From: Kitasatospora sp044457565
Lineage (GTDB): Bacteria; Actinomycetota; Actinomycetes; Streptomycetales; Streptomycetaceae
NCBI RefSeq assembly: GCF_044457565.1
Contig: NZ_JBITGZ010000012.1
Location: 124,001-188,000, forward strand
Direction: 5' to 3'
DNA: 64,000 bases
Position 1 is the stretch's first letter. The number at the start of each line of letters is the position of its first letter. The position numbers and the translations under genes are program-made. This document shows, in pieces, positions 16,737-25,245 of this stretch. The notes below the pieces were generated by a model, which saw only the letters and a program-made list of their open reading frames with translations, was not told the origin of the DNA and made no database searches.

Positions 16737-18029
16737 TCAGAAGGTGTCCGGATTCCAGGCCAGCAGTGGCGTGCGCAGCAGCAGGTCGGCGGCGGCGACC
16801 GCGCCCGGGCGCAGCTCGCCGACCAGCCCGGCCGCCGCCAGCCGCGGGAGCGTCTCGCCGCCGAGGTAGAGCGCGCCGAGGGTCGAGGCGTCGAGCGCGA
16901 GGTCGGCGTCGTCGGCGGTGGGGGCACAGCGGCCGGTGCCGTCGGCGGCGACCTCCAGGGACCAGCGGCCCGCCGCGTAGCCCACCTCGTCCTCGACGTC
17001 CAGGACCACCCGTCCGGGCGCGCCGTACGTCCGGGCGTTGAAGGCCGCCTCGACGTCGAGCACCCGCAGCCACATGAAGTCGGCGTTCTCCGCGTACGGG
17101 GTGGCGGCGCGCGGATCGTTGAGCAGCAGCGGCAGCGGGTCGTCCGGGCCGATGTTCTCGACCACCACCCGGCGCACCCAGTCGACCGAGAAGGCGAACC
17201 GCCACAGGGCGACGGCGGTGACGCGGTCCATCGCCATGAAGTCGGTGACGGTGAGGGTGCAGTTGGGGTAGCTGCCGTCCCAGGTGTCATCGATCTTGTA
17301 GACCACCAGACCGGTGACGGTGCCCTCGGCGTCGCGGTGGACCGCGGCGAAGGGCTGCTTCCAGTCGAAGCCCGGCACAGTCACATCGCCGGTGTGGATC
17401 CGCCAGAACAGCTCGTCCCGGCCGATCGCGCCCGGCTGGGTGAGGCGCCAGCGCTCGTGCAGCTCCGGGCCGATCTTGCGCAGCTCCGCCATGGTGGCGA
17501 AGTCGATCCGGCCGCCGGGCTCCGAGGGAAGCTCCGCGCGCAGGCCGCCGGCCCGCAGCAGGTCGATGTTCCAGCCGTGGCCGCGGGTCGCCGGGCCGAA
17601 TCCGTAGCGGCCGTAGATGTTGTACTCGGCGGCGATCAGGATGGCGACGGTGTTGCCACGGCGGCGCGCCTCGGCCAGATCCCGGCCCATCATCTCGCTC
17701 AGCACGCCGCGCCGGCGGTGGGTGGCGCTCACCGTGACGGCGGTGATCGCGTCGGCGTTGACGGTGGCGCCGCCGGGCACCGTCAGCTGGTTGTCGTAGC
17801 TGCGGAAGGTCGCGACGCAGGTTTCCCCGTCGTACGCGCCGAGCGTCCGGCCCTGGGTGAGCTGGAGGCGGCGCAGTTCGGTGCCGTCCTCGACGTGCGG
17901 CCGCAGGAAGCCGAGGGTGAGGGCCCGGTCCCACCCGGCGAGGTCGTCCTCGGTGATCGCCCGGATCACCACATCGTCTTCTCGGCCGGTGCCCGGATCG
18001 CGGGTCGCACCAAGCGCGTAAGTACCCAT
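16737..18029 (-). CDS. Eis-like GNAT acetyltransferase with SCP2-like C-terminus
   Basis: 430 residues from ATG 18029 (MGTYALGATRD). The order is that of Eis/enhanced-intracellular-survival proteins: a first GNAT domain with VTVSATHRRRGVLSEMMGRD (acetyl-CoA loop), AEYNIYGRYGFGPATRG, a second GNAT-like region ending in DFMAMDRVTAVALWRF, and a sterol-carrier-like C-terminal domain (GRVVLDVEDEVGYAAGRWSL). The protein ends in Phe, and Eis enzymes use the C-terminal carboxylate as catalytic base. Family members acetylate amines such as aminoglycosides or lysines; the real substrate here is unknown. Confidence 0.9.
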   Translation of the reverse strand: MGTYALGATRDPGTGREDDVVIRAITEDDLAGWDRALTLGFLRPHVEDGTELRRLQLTQGRTLGAYDGETCVATFRSYDNQLTVPGGATVNADAITAVTVSATHRRRGVLSEMMGRDLAEARRRGNTVAILIAAEYNIYGRYGFGPATRGHGWNIDLLRAGGLRAELPSEPGGRIDFATMAELRKIGPELHERWRLTQPGAIGRDELFWRIHTGDVTVPGFDWKQPFAAVHRDAEGTVTGLVVYKIDDTWDGSYPNCTLTVTDFMAMDRVTAVALWRFAFSVDWVRRVVVENIGPDDPLPLLLNDPRAATPYAENADFMWLRVLDVEAAFNARTYGAPGRVVLDVEDEVGYAAGRWSLEVAADGTGRCAPTADDADLALDASTLGALYLGGETLPRLAAAGLVGELRPGAVAAADLLLRTPLLAWNPDTF

Positions 18030-18130
18030 TCCGCCACCGTACGACCGGCCCCGCGCCCCCGGCATCCCATTTTCCGCGCCCCGCCGCCTCCCCCGCCTCC
18101 CCGAACGGCGGGCATGAGGAGCCGTTGCCT

Positions 18131-18202
18131 CCCGTCCTCGTCCCCGTCCCTGTCCCCGTCCCCGTCCCTGTCCCCGTCCCCGTCCCCGTCCCTGTCCCCG
18201 TC
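18131..18202. repeat. GTCCC(C/T) microsatellite
   Basis: About a dozen hexamer units GTCCCC/GTCCCT/GTCCTC in tandem lie between the divergent Eis-like gene and the hypothetical membrane gene. A slippage-prone tract. Confidence 0.85.
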
Positions 18203-18245
18203 ACGCAGCGTCCGCTGAACGCCCGCGAGCGGGCCGTGCACGCCC

Positions 18246-18977
18246 GTGGCAAAGGTGAAGCTCGCAACGCCCCTCTCCCGCGCAGGTGGCGGACACCCGA
18301 TGGTCGGGCCGCAGGTTCTGGACGATGCTGATGCCGTGCGTCGAGCGACCTCCCCCACCATCCGGGCCCGCCTGCGGTCGGCCGCCCGGAGACGTCCGCC
18401 GGGCAGCACCGCCGCACCTCCGGCGACGCGGGCCCTCGGCCACAACCTGGCGCCCTGGGCCACGGCGTTGTCCGCCATCGCGGCAGCGATCGGCCTCTTC
18501 TTCAGCGCCACGGTGGCATCGTCGAGCGTGGACGCAACGCGCAAGCAGCTGGAGCGGGACCGGCGGGAACAGGCCGGACGGGTCAGCTACTGGACCGAGT
18601 GGGCCGGTGAGACCAGCGAGACGGTGATCATCGCGAACCGCTCGCTGGACCCGGTGACCCGGGTCGACCTGTGGTTCTACGCGCCGGACGCGGGCATTGA
18701 TCCTGCTACCCACGAATGGATCTTCATGGGCTTCGACGCCATCCCGCCCTGCACCCGGCTGGTCTTCGCCGCCCAGGACATCGACGGCTTCCTCCGGGGC
18801 TACGGAGTCCTGCCGGGCGGGGCACCGATTCGGGCGGTCCAGTTCTTCGACAGCGACGGGAAGAACTGGTCGCGCGACCCGGACGGGCTCCGCTCGGCCG
18901 AGCACGAGAGGAACGACGGCGAAGATCTCCTCGCCGCACCCGCCAGGCAGGAGCCGGCCGAGCACTGCGACAAATGA
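18246..18977 (+). CDS. Hypothetical membrane-anchored protein
   Basis: Up to 243 residues; in-frame alternatives at ATG 18300 or GTG 18336 are plausible. A single hydrophobic segment (LAPWATALSAIAAAIGLFFSATV) near residue 70-95 is followed by a short helix (VDATRKQLERDRREQ) and a beta-rich domain (VSYWTEWAGETSETVIIANRS, VTRVDLWFYAPDAG, VLPGGAPIRAVQFFDSDGKN). This layout is common among uncharacterised actinomycete proteins that monitor or scaffold at the membrane. The function is unknown. An antisense frame over the same bases was judged a shadow. Confidence 0.7.
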   Translation: MAKVKLATPLSRAGGGHPMVGPQVLDDADAVRRATSPTIRARLRSAARRRPPGSTAAPPATRALGHNLAPWATALSAIAAAIGLFFSATVASSSVDATRKQLERDRREQAGRVSYWTEWAGETSETVIIANRSLDPVTRVDLWFYAPDAGIDPATHEWIFMGFDAIPPCTRLVFAAQDIDGFLRGYGVLPGGAPIRAVQFFDSDGKNWSRDPDGLRSAEHERNDGEDLLAAPARQEPAEHCDK

Positions 18978-19145
18978 GCGTCGCGTGGCGGCCACGCCGA
19001 GGCGAACCGGTGTCTCGTCGTCGTCCAGGGCCAGGCCGTCCAGGGTCCGGCCAGTGGGTGGCAGCCGACCGTCGACCGGATGGGACCGGCACCAGACCTT
19101 CTCCAAGGTCGGCGAGTTCCTGCACCAGGTGCGCGTTCGGGCGCG

Positions 19146-19480
19146 TCAGTCGGCGAACCCCGGCACCACCAGGCCGGACTCGTACGCGATCACCACCGCG
19201 TGGGTCCGGTTCTGCGCGCCGAGCTTGGTCAGCACGTTTCCCGACGTGGGTCTTGACCGTCTCCAGGCTCACGGTGAGCGAGTCCGCGATCTCCGGGTTG
19301 GACAGGCCGGTGGCCCATCGACCGCAGCACCTCCTCCTCCCGCCCCGTCAGCGCCGCCTTCGGCAACGCCTCGGCGGAGCCCAGCGGGCGGGCGGCGACC
19401 GTCCGGCGCAGTGCCGCCGGGAAGAGGATCGCCTCCCCCGCCGCCACCACCCGCACGGCCTCCGCGATCTGCCGCCCCGG
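19146..19480 (-). pseudogene. Broken LuxR/NarL-family response regulator (C-terminal part)
   Basis: Three consecutive minus-strand frames together spell a NarL-type output domain: VRVVAAGEAILFPAALRRTV, LTGREEEVLRSM, then NPEIADSLTVSLETVKTHVG, then VLTKLGAQNRTHAVVIAYES and a normal VVPGFAD end. Joining them needs removal of one base in a GGG run (plus-strand CCC at 19314-19316) and one in an AAA run (TTT at 19237-19239). The receiver domain is absent: the homology starts three codons after the stop of the adjacent membrane-protein gene. Both shifts are +1 in homopolymers, so sequencing error is possible for those, but not for the missing receiver. Confidence 0.85.
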
Positions 19481-20593
19481 CTACCGCCGGGCCCGGGGCG
19501 TCCTCAGGTGCGGGTGCGGGTGCAGGTAGCGGTGCGGCGCCCGGGGTTCCGGCCCCGTGCCGGCCGACGGCTCCTGCGGGGCCGGTCCGCCGGCGCGGAC
19601 GCCGTACGTCCTGCTGCGTCCGGCCCGTACCGTACGGCGGCGCTGCCGGGCGCGGTCCTGGCGGCCGGGCTGCCCGTGCTCCACCGCACCGCCGCCGGCC
19701 GTACCGGGCCCGGGGGCGCCGGCCGCCGAGCGCCGGTCGGCGAGCCGGGCCGAGCGACGGGCCAGGGCGCGGGCCTCGTGGGCGTCCAGGTGTGCGGTGG
19801 CGCGGGCGGCCATCCGCTCGGCGACCCGGTGGGTCGCGGTGTGGTGGGCGGGGACCTTGTCAGGGGCGCCGGCGATCAGGTCGAAGACCCAGGTGCGCGC
19901 CCGGTCCGCGCGCCGGTGCAGCAGGCGTTCACGCCGGAGCGCCCGGGCCCGGCGGCGCGGGCGGGTGGCGTAGCGCCAGCGCGCCCACGGGCTGCTCGGG
20001 CGGGCCAGCCGGATGGCGCCGATCCAGGACAGACCGGGCACCATGATGCCCAGCAGCCCCGTCCAGACCTTGCCCTTGACCAGGGCGATGATCGACACCA
20101 GCGCGTTCACCGAGATCACCGCGACCAGGCCCCAGCGGGTCTCCTGACTGGGCACCACCCCGAGCGGCACGTAGCCGGTGAGCAGCAGTGCGGTGAACAG
20201 GATGCCGAAGATCACCGCGTCCACGGACTTGCGGCCCTGCTCGCTCCAGTACACGTCGTCCAGGTGCAGGATCAGCGCGAACTCGTCCAGCACCAGGCCG
20301 CAGCCGATGCCGAAGCAGAACCCGAAGCCGTCGATCCACGGGTGTCCGCCGTTGGTGGCGAACACGCCGACGCCGCCGACCAGCAGGAAGCCCAGGCCGA
20401 AGACCATGTGGTGGATGTGCAGGCCGCCCGGGGTGATGTTGCCGGGCCACCAGCGGACCTTGGCGCGGATCATCCGCACGCTGACCCGGATGCAGACGAA
20501 GGACGTGATGAACCCCACCAGCAGCAGGAAGAGCGGCTGCTTGTGCGCCGCCACGATGTGCTCGTGGTAGCCGTCCAGCAGGGTCCTGATCAT
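19481..20593 (-). CDS. Integral membrane protein with long basic tail
   Basis: 370 residues. About six hydrophobic segments occupy the first ~200 (PLFLLLVGFITSFVCIRV, HHMVFGLGFLLVGGVGVF, AVIFGILFTALLLTGYVPLG and others). A conserved-looking GGLHIHHMVFG and a WIDGFGFCFGIGCGLVLDEFAL stretch hint at a metal- or lipid-handling membrane protein, but I do not recognise the family. The C-terminal 150 residues are Arg/Ala-rich and end directly at the LuxR remnant, so the tail may have been altered by that deletion. It lies 55 bp downstream of the ThrE gene and is likely co-transcribed. Confidence 0.8.
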   Translation of the reverse strand: MIRTLLDGYHEHIVAAHKQPLFLLLVGFITSFVCIRVSVRMIRAKVRWWPGNITPGGLHIHHMVFGLGFLLVGGVGVFATNGGHPWIDGFGFCFGIGCGLVLDEFALILHLDDVYWSEQGRKSVDAVIFGILFTALLLTGYVPLGVVPSQETRWGLVAVISVNALVSIIALVKGKVWTGLLGIMVPGLSWIGAIRLARPSSPWARWRYATRPRRRARALRRERLLHRRADRARTWVFDLIAGAPDKVPAHHTATHRVAERMAARATAHLDAHEARALARRSARLADRRSAAGAPGPGTAGGGAVEHGQPGRQDRARQRRRTVRAGRSRTYGVRAGGPAPQEPSAGTGPEPRAPHRYLHPHPHLRTPRARR

Positions 20594-20648
20594 TGGTCGT
20601 ACCTTCGTTCCAGGTGCTGCTCCGGGACTGCGCCCGGCTGACGTGCGC

Positions 20649-22559
20649 TCAGAAGCCTCGGGTGCGCTTCGCCGCCCGCCTGGGCAGCGCCGGGTAGAGC
20701 TCGGGCCGCTCCGCGCCGCCGGGGATCTTCATGAACAGACGCGCGACCTCGCCTCCGAGGTTGACCCCGATGGCCAGGGCCATGGCGAGCGCGGCCGCCC
20801 GGCTGATCGAGACCAGGCCCGCGCTGGAGTGCCCCTGGGCGAAGGAGAGCATCCCCAGGTAGATCGCGGAGCCCGGCATCAGCGGGCCGATCGCGGCCGT
20901 GACGTACGGCAGTGCGGAGGCGTAGCGATAGCGGGCCATCAGCTGGCCGAAGAGGCCCACCAGTCCGGCGGCGACGCCGGTGGCGACTATCGGCGAGACG
21001 TCGGCGTTGACCAGCACTCCGTAGCTCGACCAGCCGATCGCGCTGTTGAGGGTGACCAGCGCCAGGCTCCTGCGGTCGGTCTGCAGCAGCATCGCGAAGG
21101 CCAGCGCCAGCACCATCGCGGCGACCAGCTGGACGGGCGGGTAGTCCACCCCGACCAGGCTCGCGTCCGGATTGAGGTTGGAGATGAAGCCGACCCCGGC
21201 GTAGAGGATCAGCATCACGCCGATCACGATGCCCGCCACCAGGTAGATCACCTCCAGCAGCCGGGCGGCGGCGGTGATGTAGAAGCCGGTCAGGCCGTCC
21301 TGGACGGCGGCGACCATGGCCCGGCCCGGCAGCAGCGCGAACAGCCCGCCGGTGATGACCACCGAGCCGCGCAGGCCGAGGTCGATGAACGAGAGGATGA
21401 TGCCGGAGAGGGCGGCCGGCATCGCTGCGACCACGAACTGGTAGAACTCGGGCAGCCCGCGCCGGGCGATCAGCGAGGCCAGCCGGTCGCCGAGGATGGC
21501 GGCGACGAAGGCGTTGGCGAACACCAGCCAGGCCTTGCCGTCGATCCGCCCGCCGACCAGGAAGGTCGCCGCGCCGGCCAGCAGCCCGGTGGTGAGCGAG
21601 AGCAGCCAGACCGGGTACGGGTGCCGGTTGCGGCGGATCACGGCGAGCCGGCGGTACGCGTCGTTGACCGTCACCTCCTCGGCCGTGATGTCGGCGACCA
21701 GCTTGTAGACGGCGGCGAGGCGGGTGTAGTCGGAGGTACGGCGGCGGACCACCCGGTCGGCGGTGACGGGCGCGTCGACCAGCGAGGGCTGGTAGGAGAT
21801 GCCGATCAGGGTGAAGGTGACCTGCGGCTCGCAGCGGTCCAGCGCGTAGGCGTGCGCGATGCCGAGCATGGCCGCCTCCACGTCCTCGGCGGCCTCGCCG
21901 CTGGCGAGCAGCAGCTCGCCGATGCGCAGGGTGAGGTCGAGGATGCGCGGGACGTTCTTGGCGTGGACCTCGGGCGGGCGCTCCTGCGTGGGGGTGCGCT
22001 CGTAGCCGGGGCGCTCGTGCATGGGTGTGCGCAGCAGGGTGCGCATCCGGTCGGGCCAGGGCGCGGCGCCGGGCGCGCCGGCGTTCAGCATCGGGATGCC
22101 GGTGGGCGGCGTGTAGCCGGCGGCGCGCCAGTCCTCGGGGGTGAGGGTGTCCTCCGCGCCGGTCGCCCGGCTCTCGCGCGCCGGAGTGTCCCGGGCGGGG
22201 GTGTCGTACGGCGCGGGGTCGTAGGACGCGGGGTCGTAGGGCATGTCGTCGTCGGTCCGCGCGGGGCCGTACGGCGCGGCGTCGAGCGCCGGGGCCGGGC
22301 CGGCCGGCGCGTCGCGGGCCTCGACCGCCGGGGTCAGCAGGCCCTCCGTCTCCAGGGCCGCCGGGGCGAGCGGGATGACGGTGGTGGGATCGGCGGCCGG
22401 CGCCGGGTGGCCGAGCAGACCCTCGGTGGGCGGCGCCTTGGACGGATGGACGGGCTCGCCGGACTGGACCTGCCCGGCCGGGCTCGCGGCGCGGGTGGGC
22501 CGGGCCGCTCTGCCGCCCCTGGCTCTCTTGCCGCCACCCGGCCGGCCCCGCTTCGGCAC
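20649..22559 (-). CDS. ThrE-type threonine/serine exporter
   Basis: 636 residues. The first ~190 are disordered (Pro, Ala, Asp rich). The N-terminal ThrE domain follows (ILDLTLRIGELLLASGEAAE, VTFTLIGISYQPSL), then about ten membrane segments including LLSLTTGLLAGAATFLVGG, FVAAILGDRLASLIARRG and TAAIGPLMPGSAIYLGML. This matches the fused ThrE (N- and C-terminal domains in one chain) seen in Corynebacterium and Streptomyces, which exports threonine and serine by proton antiport. The disordered leader is longer than usual. Substrate range is inferred from the family. Confidence 0.9.
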   Translation of the reverse strand: MPKRGRPGGGKRARGGRAARPTRAASPAGQVQSGEPVHPSKAPPTEGLLGHPAPAADPTTVIPLAPAALETEGLLTPAVEARDAPAGPAPALDAAPYGPARTDDDMPYDPASYDPAPYDTPARDTPARESRATGAEDTLTPEDWRAAGYTPPTGIPMLNAGAPGAAPWPDRMRTLLRTPMHERPGYERTPTQERPPEVHAKNVPRILDLTLRIGELLLASGEAAEDVEAAMLGIAHAYALDRCEPQVTFTLIGISYQPSLVDAPVTADRVVRRRTSDYTRLAAVYKLVADITAEEVTVNDAYRRLAVIRRNRHPYPVWLLSLTTGLLAGAATFLVGGRIDGKAWLVFANAFVAAILGDRLASLIARRGLPEFYQFVVAAMPAALSGIILSFIDLGLRGSVVITGGLFALLPGRAMVAAVQDGLTGFYITAAARLLEVIYLVAGIVIGVMLILYAGVGFISNLNPDASLVGVDYPPVQLVAAMVLALAFAMLLQTDRRSLALVTLNSAIGWSSYGVLVNADVSPIVATGVAAGLVGLFGQLMARYRYASALPYVTAAIGPLMPGSAIYLGMLSFAQGHSSAGLVSISRAAALAMALAIGVNLGGEVARLFMKIPGGAERPELYPALPRRAAKRTRGF

Positions 22560-22802
22560 TTCCCGCTCCTCGCCCCTGGTGGCAGTCCACCGTTCGATCT
22601 CCGCCTACACCTTGCCTGATCGAACCACGGGACGCACATATACGCGGCGGCGGGCCCGCCCGCCCCGGGAGGACCAGCCGGCGCAGACCACGACCGCGCC
22701 CCGGACCGAGGCCACCCGCCGCCCGCCGGGAAGCGGGAAACGGGAGGCACGCGGCCGGAGGCACGACCCGACAGGCAAGAGGCGAGAGGCGAGGGCCGCG
22801 CC

Positions 22803-25160
22803 TCAGAGGCCGTAGCGCTCGGCGATCTCCTCGTGCCCGGCGGTGTCCACCCCCGCCGTCCTGGCCAGCTCCAGCCAGGCGAGCGGGTGCGGCCAGTGCG
22901 CGGTGAGCCGGCGCAGCAGGGCGTCCGCGTCGGCGGCCTGGGCCGTGGGCGGCACCCCGAGCGCCGCGTAGACACCCGGCAGCATCGCGTCCTCGTCCTC
23001 GGGGTCGGTGATCGTGTACTCGTCCCCGCTGTAGACCCAGACGCCGTACCCGGCCTGGGCCAGCGCGTCGCGGAAGGCCCGCCATGCCTCGTCCCCGGGC
23101 CAGCCGCCGTCGATCCAGTAGGTGGTGTAGCCCGCCGGGTCGAGCAGGGCGAGGTAGCGGAAGGTCGGGCGCCAGCGCTCCCGCTCGGGGGTGCCCTCCT
23201 CCGGAACGGGCTCCAGCAGCGCGGGGCCGAAGACCACCACGTCGTGGTGGTTGACGGCCAGCTCCTCGCCGAGCACCGGCAGGATGCGCGCCGTGGCCGG
23301 GCCGGTGCGCACCGCCGGGAGGTCGACGGTGGAGCCGTTGGCCCGGGTCGCCCGGACGGCGATCAGCTGCCACTCCTCCTCGACCGGCCCCTCGGGCTCG
23401 TCGAACTCAATGCCGAGCAGGGCGCCGGCGCGGCGCACCGCCGCCCAGTCCCGGTTGACGGTGGCGGCGGTGATCAGACGCCAGAGATCGGGCTCCTGGA
23501 CGGTGCGGTGCTGCTCCTCGGGCTCGGCGCCTTCGGCCGGCGGGGCGTGCACCAGCAGCTCCTCGTAGAGCCGCTGTGCCTCGGCGTGGTCGCCCAGCTC
23601 GGTCGCGGCGGCGGCGGCCAGCCGACGGGTGTTGATCCGGTCGGGCTCCCGCGCCAGCAGCAGGGCGCACTGTTCGCCGACCTCGGCCCAGCGGCTCTCG
23701 GCGGCGGCCCAGCGGGCCCGTGTCCAGTACGCGTCGGCCGGGCGGGTGGCCATCAGGCGGTCGGCCAGGCGCCGTACGCCCTCGCCGTCCCGGGCCTCGA
23801 TCAGGGCGGAGCCCAGCATGCCGACCAGGTGCTCGTGGCCCGGGTCGGCGTCCAGGCGCTGCCACAGCAGCTCGGAGGCGGCCCGGGCGTGGCCGAGGCC
23901 GCCGAGCACGCCGGCCAGGTTGAGTACCAGGTCGGTGGCGTCGGCCGCCGGACCCCGGTGCCGCTCCAGCGCGGCGGCGATCAGGTCGGCCTCGGCCTCG
24001 GACGCGCCGCCCTGCTCGCGCCCGGCGAGCAGTTCGATCAGCTCCCCCGGCGGCACGGGCAGCTCCGGTACGGGCAGGGCCTCGGCGGCCGCCCGCAGCT
24101 CGGCGATCTGCTCGGCCACGCCCTCGGTGCGGCGCAGCTGGGCGAGCTTGCGCTCGCCGGTGCCGGCCAGCGTCAGCGCGACGGTACGGGCGCCGCGCCG
24201 CAGGGCCAGCCGGCCGGCCGTCAGCAGCAGGTCCACGCAGGGGCGGTGGGAGCCGGCCGTGTCCAGGTAGCCGACCCAGTGCGCCAGCGCGGCGCCCAGC
24301 TCGGTGTCGTTCTCGCGGGCGCCGGCGGAGACGAGCAGCTCGACCGTCTCGGCCCAGGCGTGCCGGAGGTTGGCGTGCTCCGCGGCCTGCGCCATGGTGG
24401 GCAGCAGGGCGAGGGCCTCGTCGGTGCGGCCGAGGCCGGCCAGCGCGCGGGCCCGCAGCAGGGCGCCCCAGCGGCGGTCGCTGCCGTCGATCTCCTGGCC
24501 ACGGGCGCGCTCGGCCTGTTCGGCGGCGTCGATCACGGCGAGGACGTCCTCGTGCCGGCCGAGCAGGTGCAGCGTCCCGGCCCTGGACTGGTGGAAGCGC
24601 AGGGAGAGCCGCTGGCCGGCGGACTGCATCCGGGCGCCGGCGGCGTCGAGCCGGGCGAGCGCCTCGGCGGGGCGGTCGTCGTCCTCCAGCGCGTCGGAGT
24701 ACTCCCGGGAGAGGCAGTCGTAGCAGGCGCGGCTCGGTTCGATCCGCTCCAGGGTCTCTCCCAGGACGGCCAGCCGCTCCTGGACGTACCCGGGGCCGTC
24801 GACCCGGGCGTGGCAGATCGCGAAGTCCTGCACGGTGCAGACGGACTGGGGGCAGCTCGCGGTCTCCTCGCGGTGCGCGAACTCCAGCAGGTCCACCGCC
24901 TCGGGGAGGGCCTGCTCGCCCTGGTTGCGCTTGTTCAGCAGGTTCTGCATCCGCCAGTGCCTGAGATAGACCTCGACCCAGGGGAGGTTCAGCGCACGGG
25001 CCGAGGCCAGCGCCTCCGGGAACACGGCGTCGAGCTGGTCGTCGCGGCCCTCGTTGGCGTGGCCGGGGATCTCGTAGATGGCGTTGGCCAGGCGGTGGTG
25101 GCCCGCCTCGGCCAGCTGGTTGTGGGTGTCGTGGACCCAGGCCCAGATGTCGGTGGTCAT
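22803..25160 (-). CDS. Large TPR-repeat protein
   Basis: 785 residues. Helical tetratricopeptide-like repeats fill roughly residues 30-560 (for example DDRPAEALARLDAAGARMQS, ALAGLGRTDEALALLPTMAQ, ELGDHAEAQRLYEELLVH). The C-terminal ~200 residues are mixed alpha/beta (VFGPALLEPVPEEGTP, TYWIDGGWPGDEAWRAFRDA), possibly a separate domain. It starts 85 bp downstream of the HSP90-like gene on the same strand and is probably translated from the same message. The pairing suggests a co-chaperone or scaffold, as TPR proteins commonly bind HSP90; here this is inference from context. Confidence 0.85.
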   Translation of the reverse strand: MTTDIWAWVHDTHNQLAEAGHHRLANAIYEIPGHANEGRDDQLDAVFPEALASARALNLPWVEVYLRHWRMQNLLNKRNQGEQALPEAVDLLEFAHREETASCPQSVCTVQDFAICHARVDGPGYVQERLAVLGETLERIEPSRACYDCLSREYSDALEDDDRPAEALARLDAAGARMQSAGQRLSLRFHQSRAGTLHLLGRHEDVLAVIDAAEQAERARGQEIDGSDRRWGALLRARALAGLGRTDEALALLPTMAQAAEHANLRHAWAETVELLVSAGARENDTELGAALAHWVGYLDTAGSHRPCVDLLLTAGRLALRRGARTVALTLAGTGERKLAQLRRTEGVAEQIAELRAAAEALPVPELPVPPGELIELLAGREQGGASEAEADLIAAALERHRGPAADATDLVLNLAGVLGGLGHARAASELLWQRLDADPGHEHLVGMLGSALIEARDGEGVRRLADRLMATRPADAYWTRARWAAAESRWAEVGEQCALLLAREPDRINTRRLAAAAATELGDHAEAQRLYEELLVHAPPAEGAEPEEQHRTVQEPDLWRLITAATVNRDWAAVRRAGALLGIEFDEPEGPVEEEWQLIAVRATRANGSTVDLPAVRTGPATARILPVLGEELAVNHHDVVVFGPALLEPVPEEGTPERERWRPTFRYLALLDPAGYTTYWIDGGWPGDEAWRAFRDALAQAGYGVWVYSGDEYTITDPEDEDAMLPGVYAALGVPPTAQAADADALLRRLTAHWPHPLAWLELARTAGVDTAGHEEIAERYGL

Positions 25161-25245
25161 GCGGTCTCCCCCTGCGGGTGGTGCCGTGCGCCCTCGGAAG
25201 CGCTGTCGGACAGTGTGCGGCCGGCCACTGACAGTCCGTCCGCTC

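Noticed and set aside
18201..19106. 301-residue minus-strand frame opposite the hypothetical membrane gene
   Set aside because: No conserved motif. The plus-strand frame has a clear membrane segment and better protein composition.
24731..24750. T-loop-like GGTTCGATCC
   Set aside because: It lies inside the TPR gene and no acceptor stem or anticodon arm can be folded around it.
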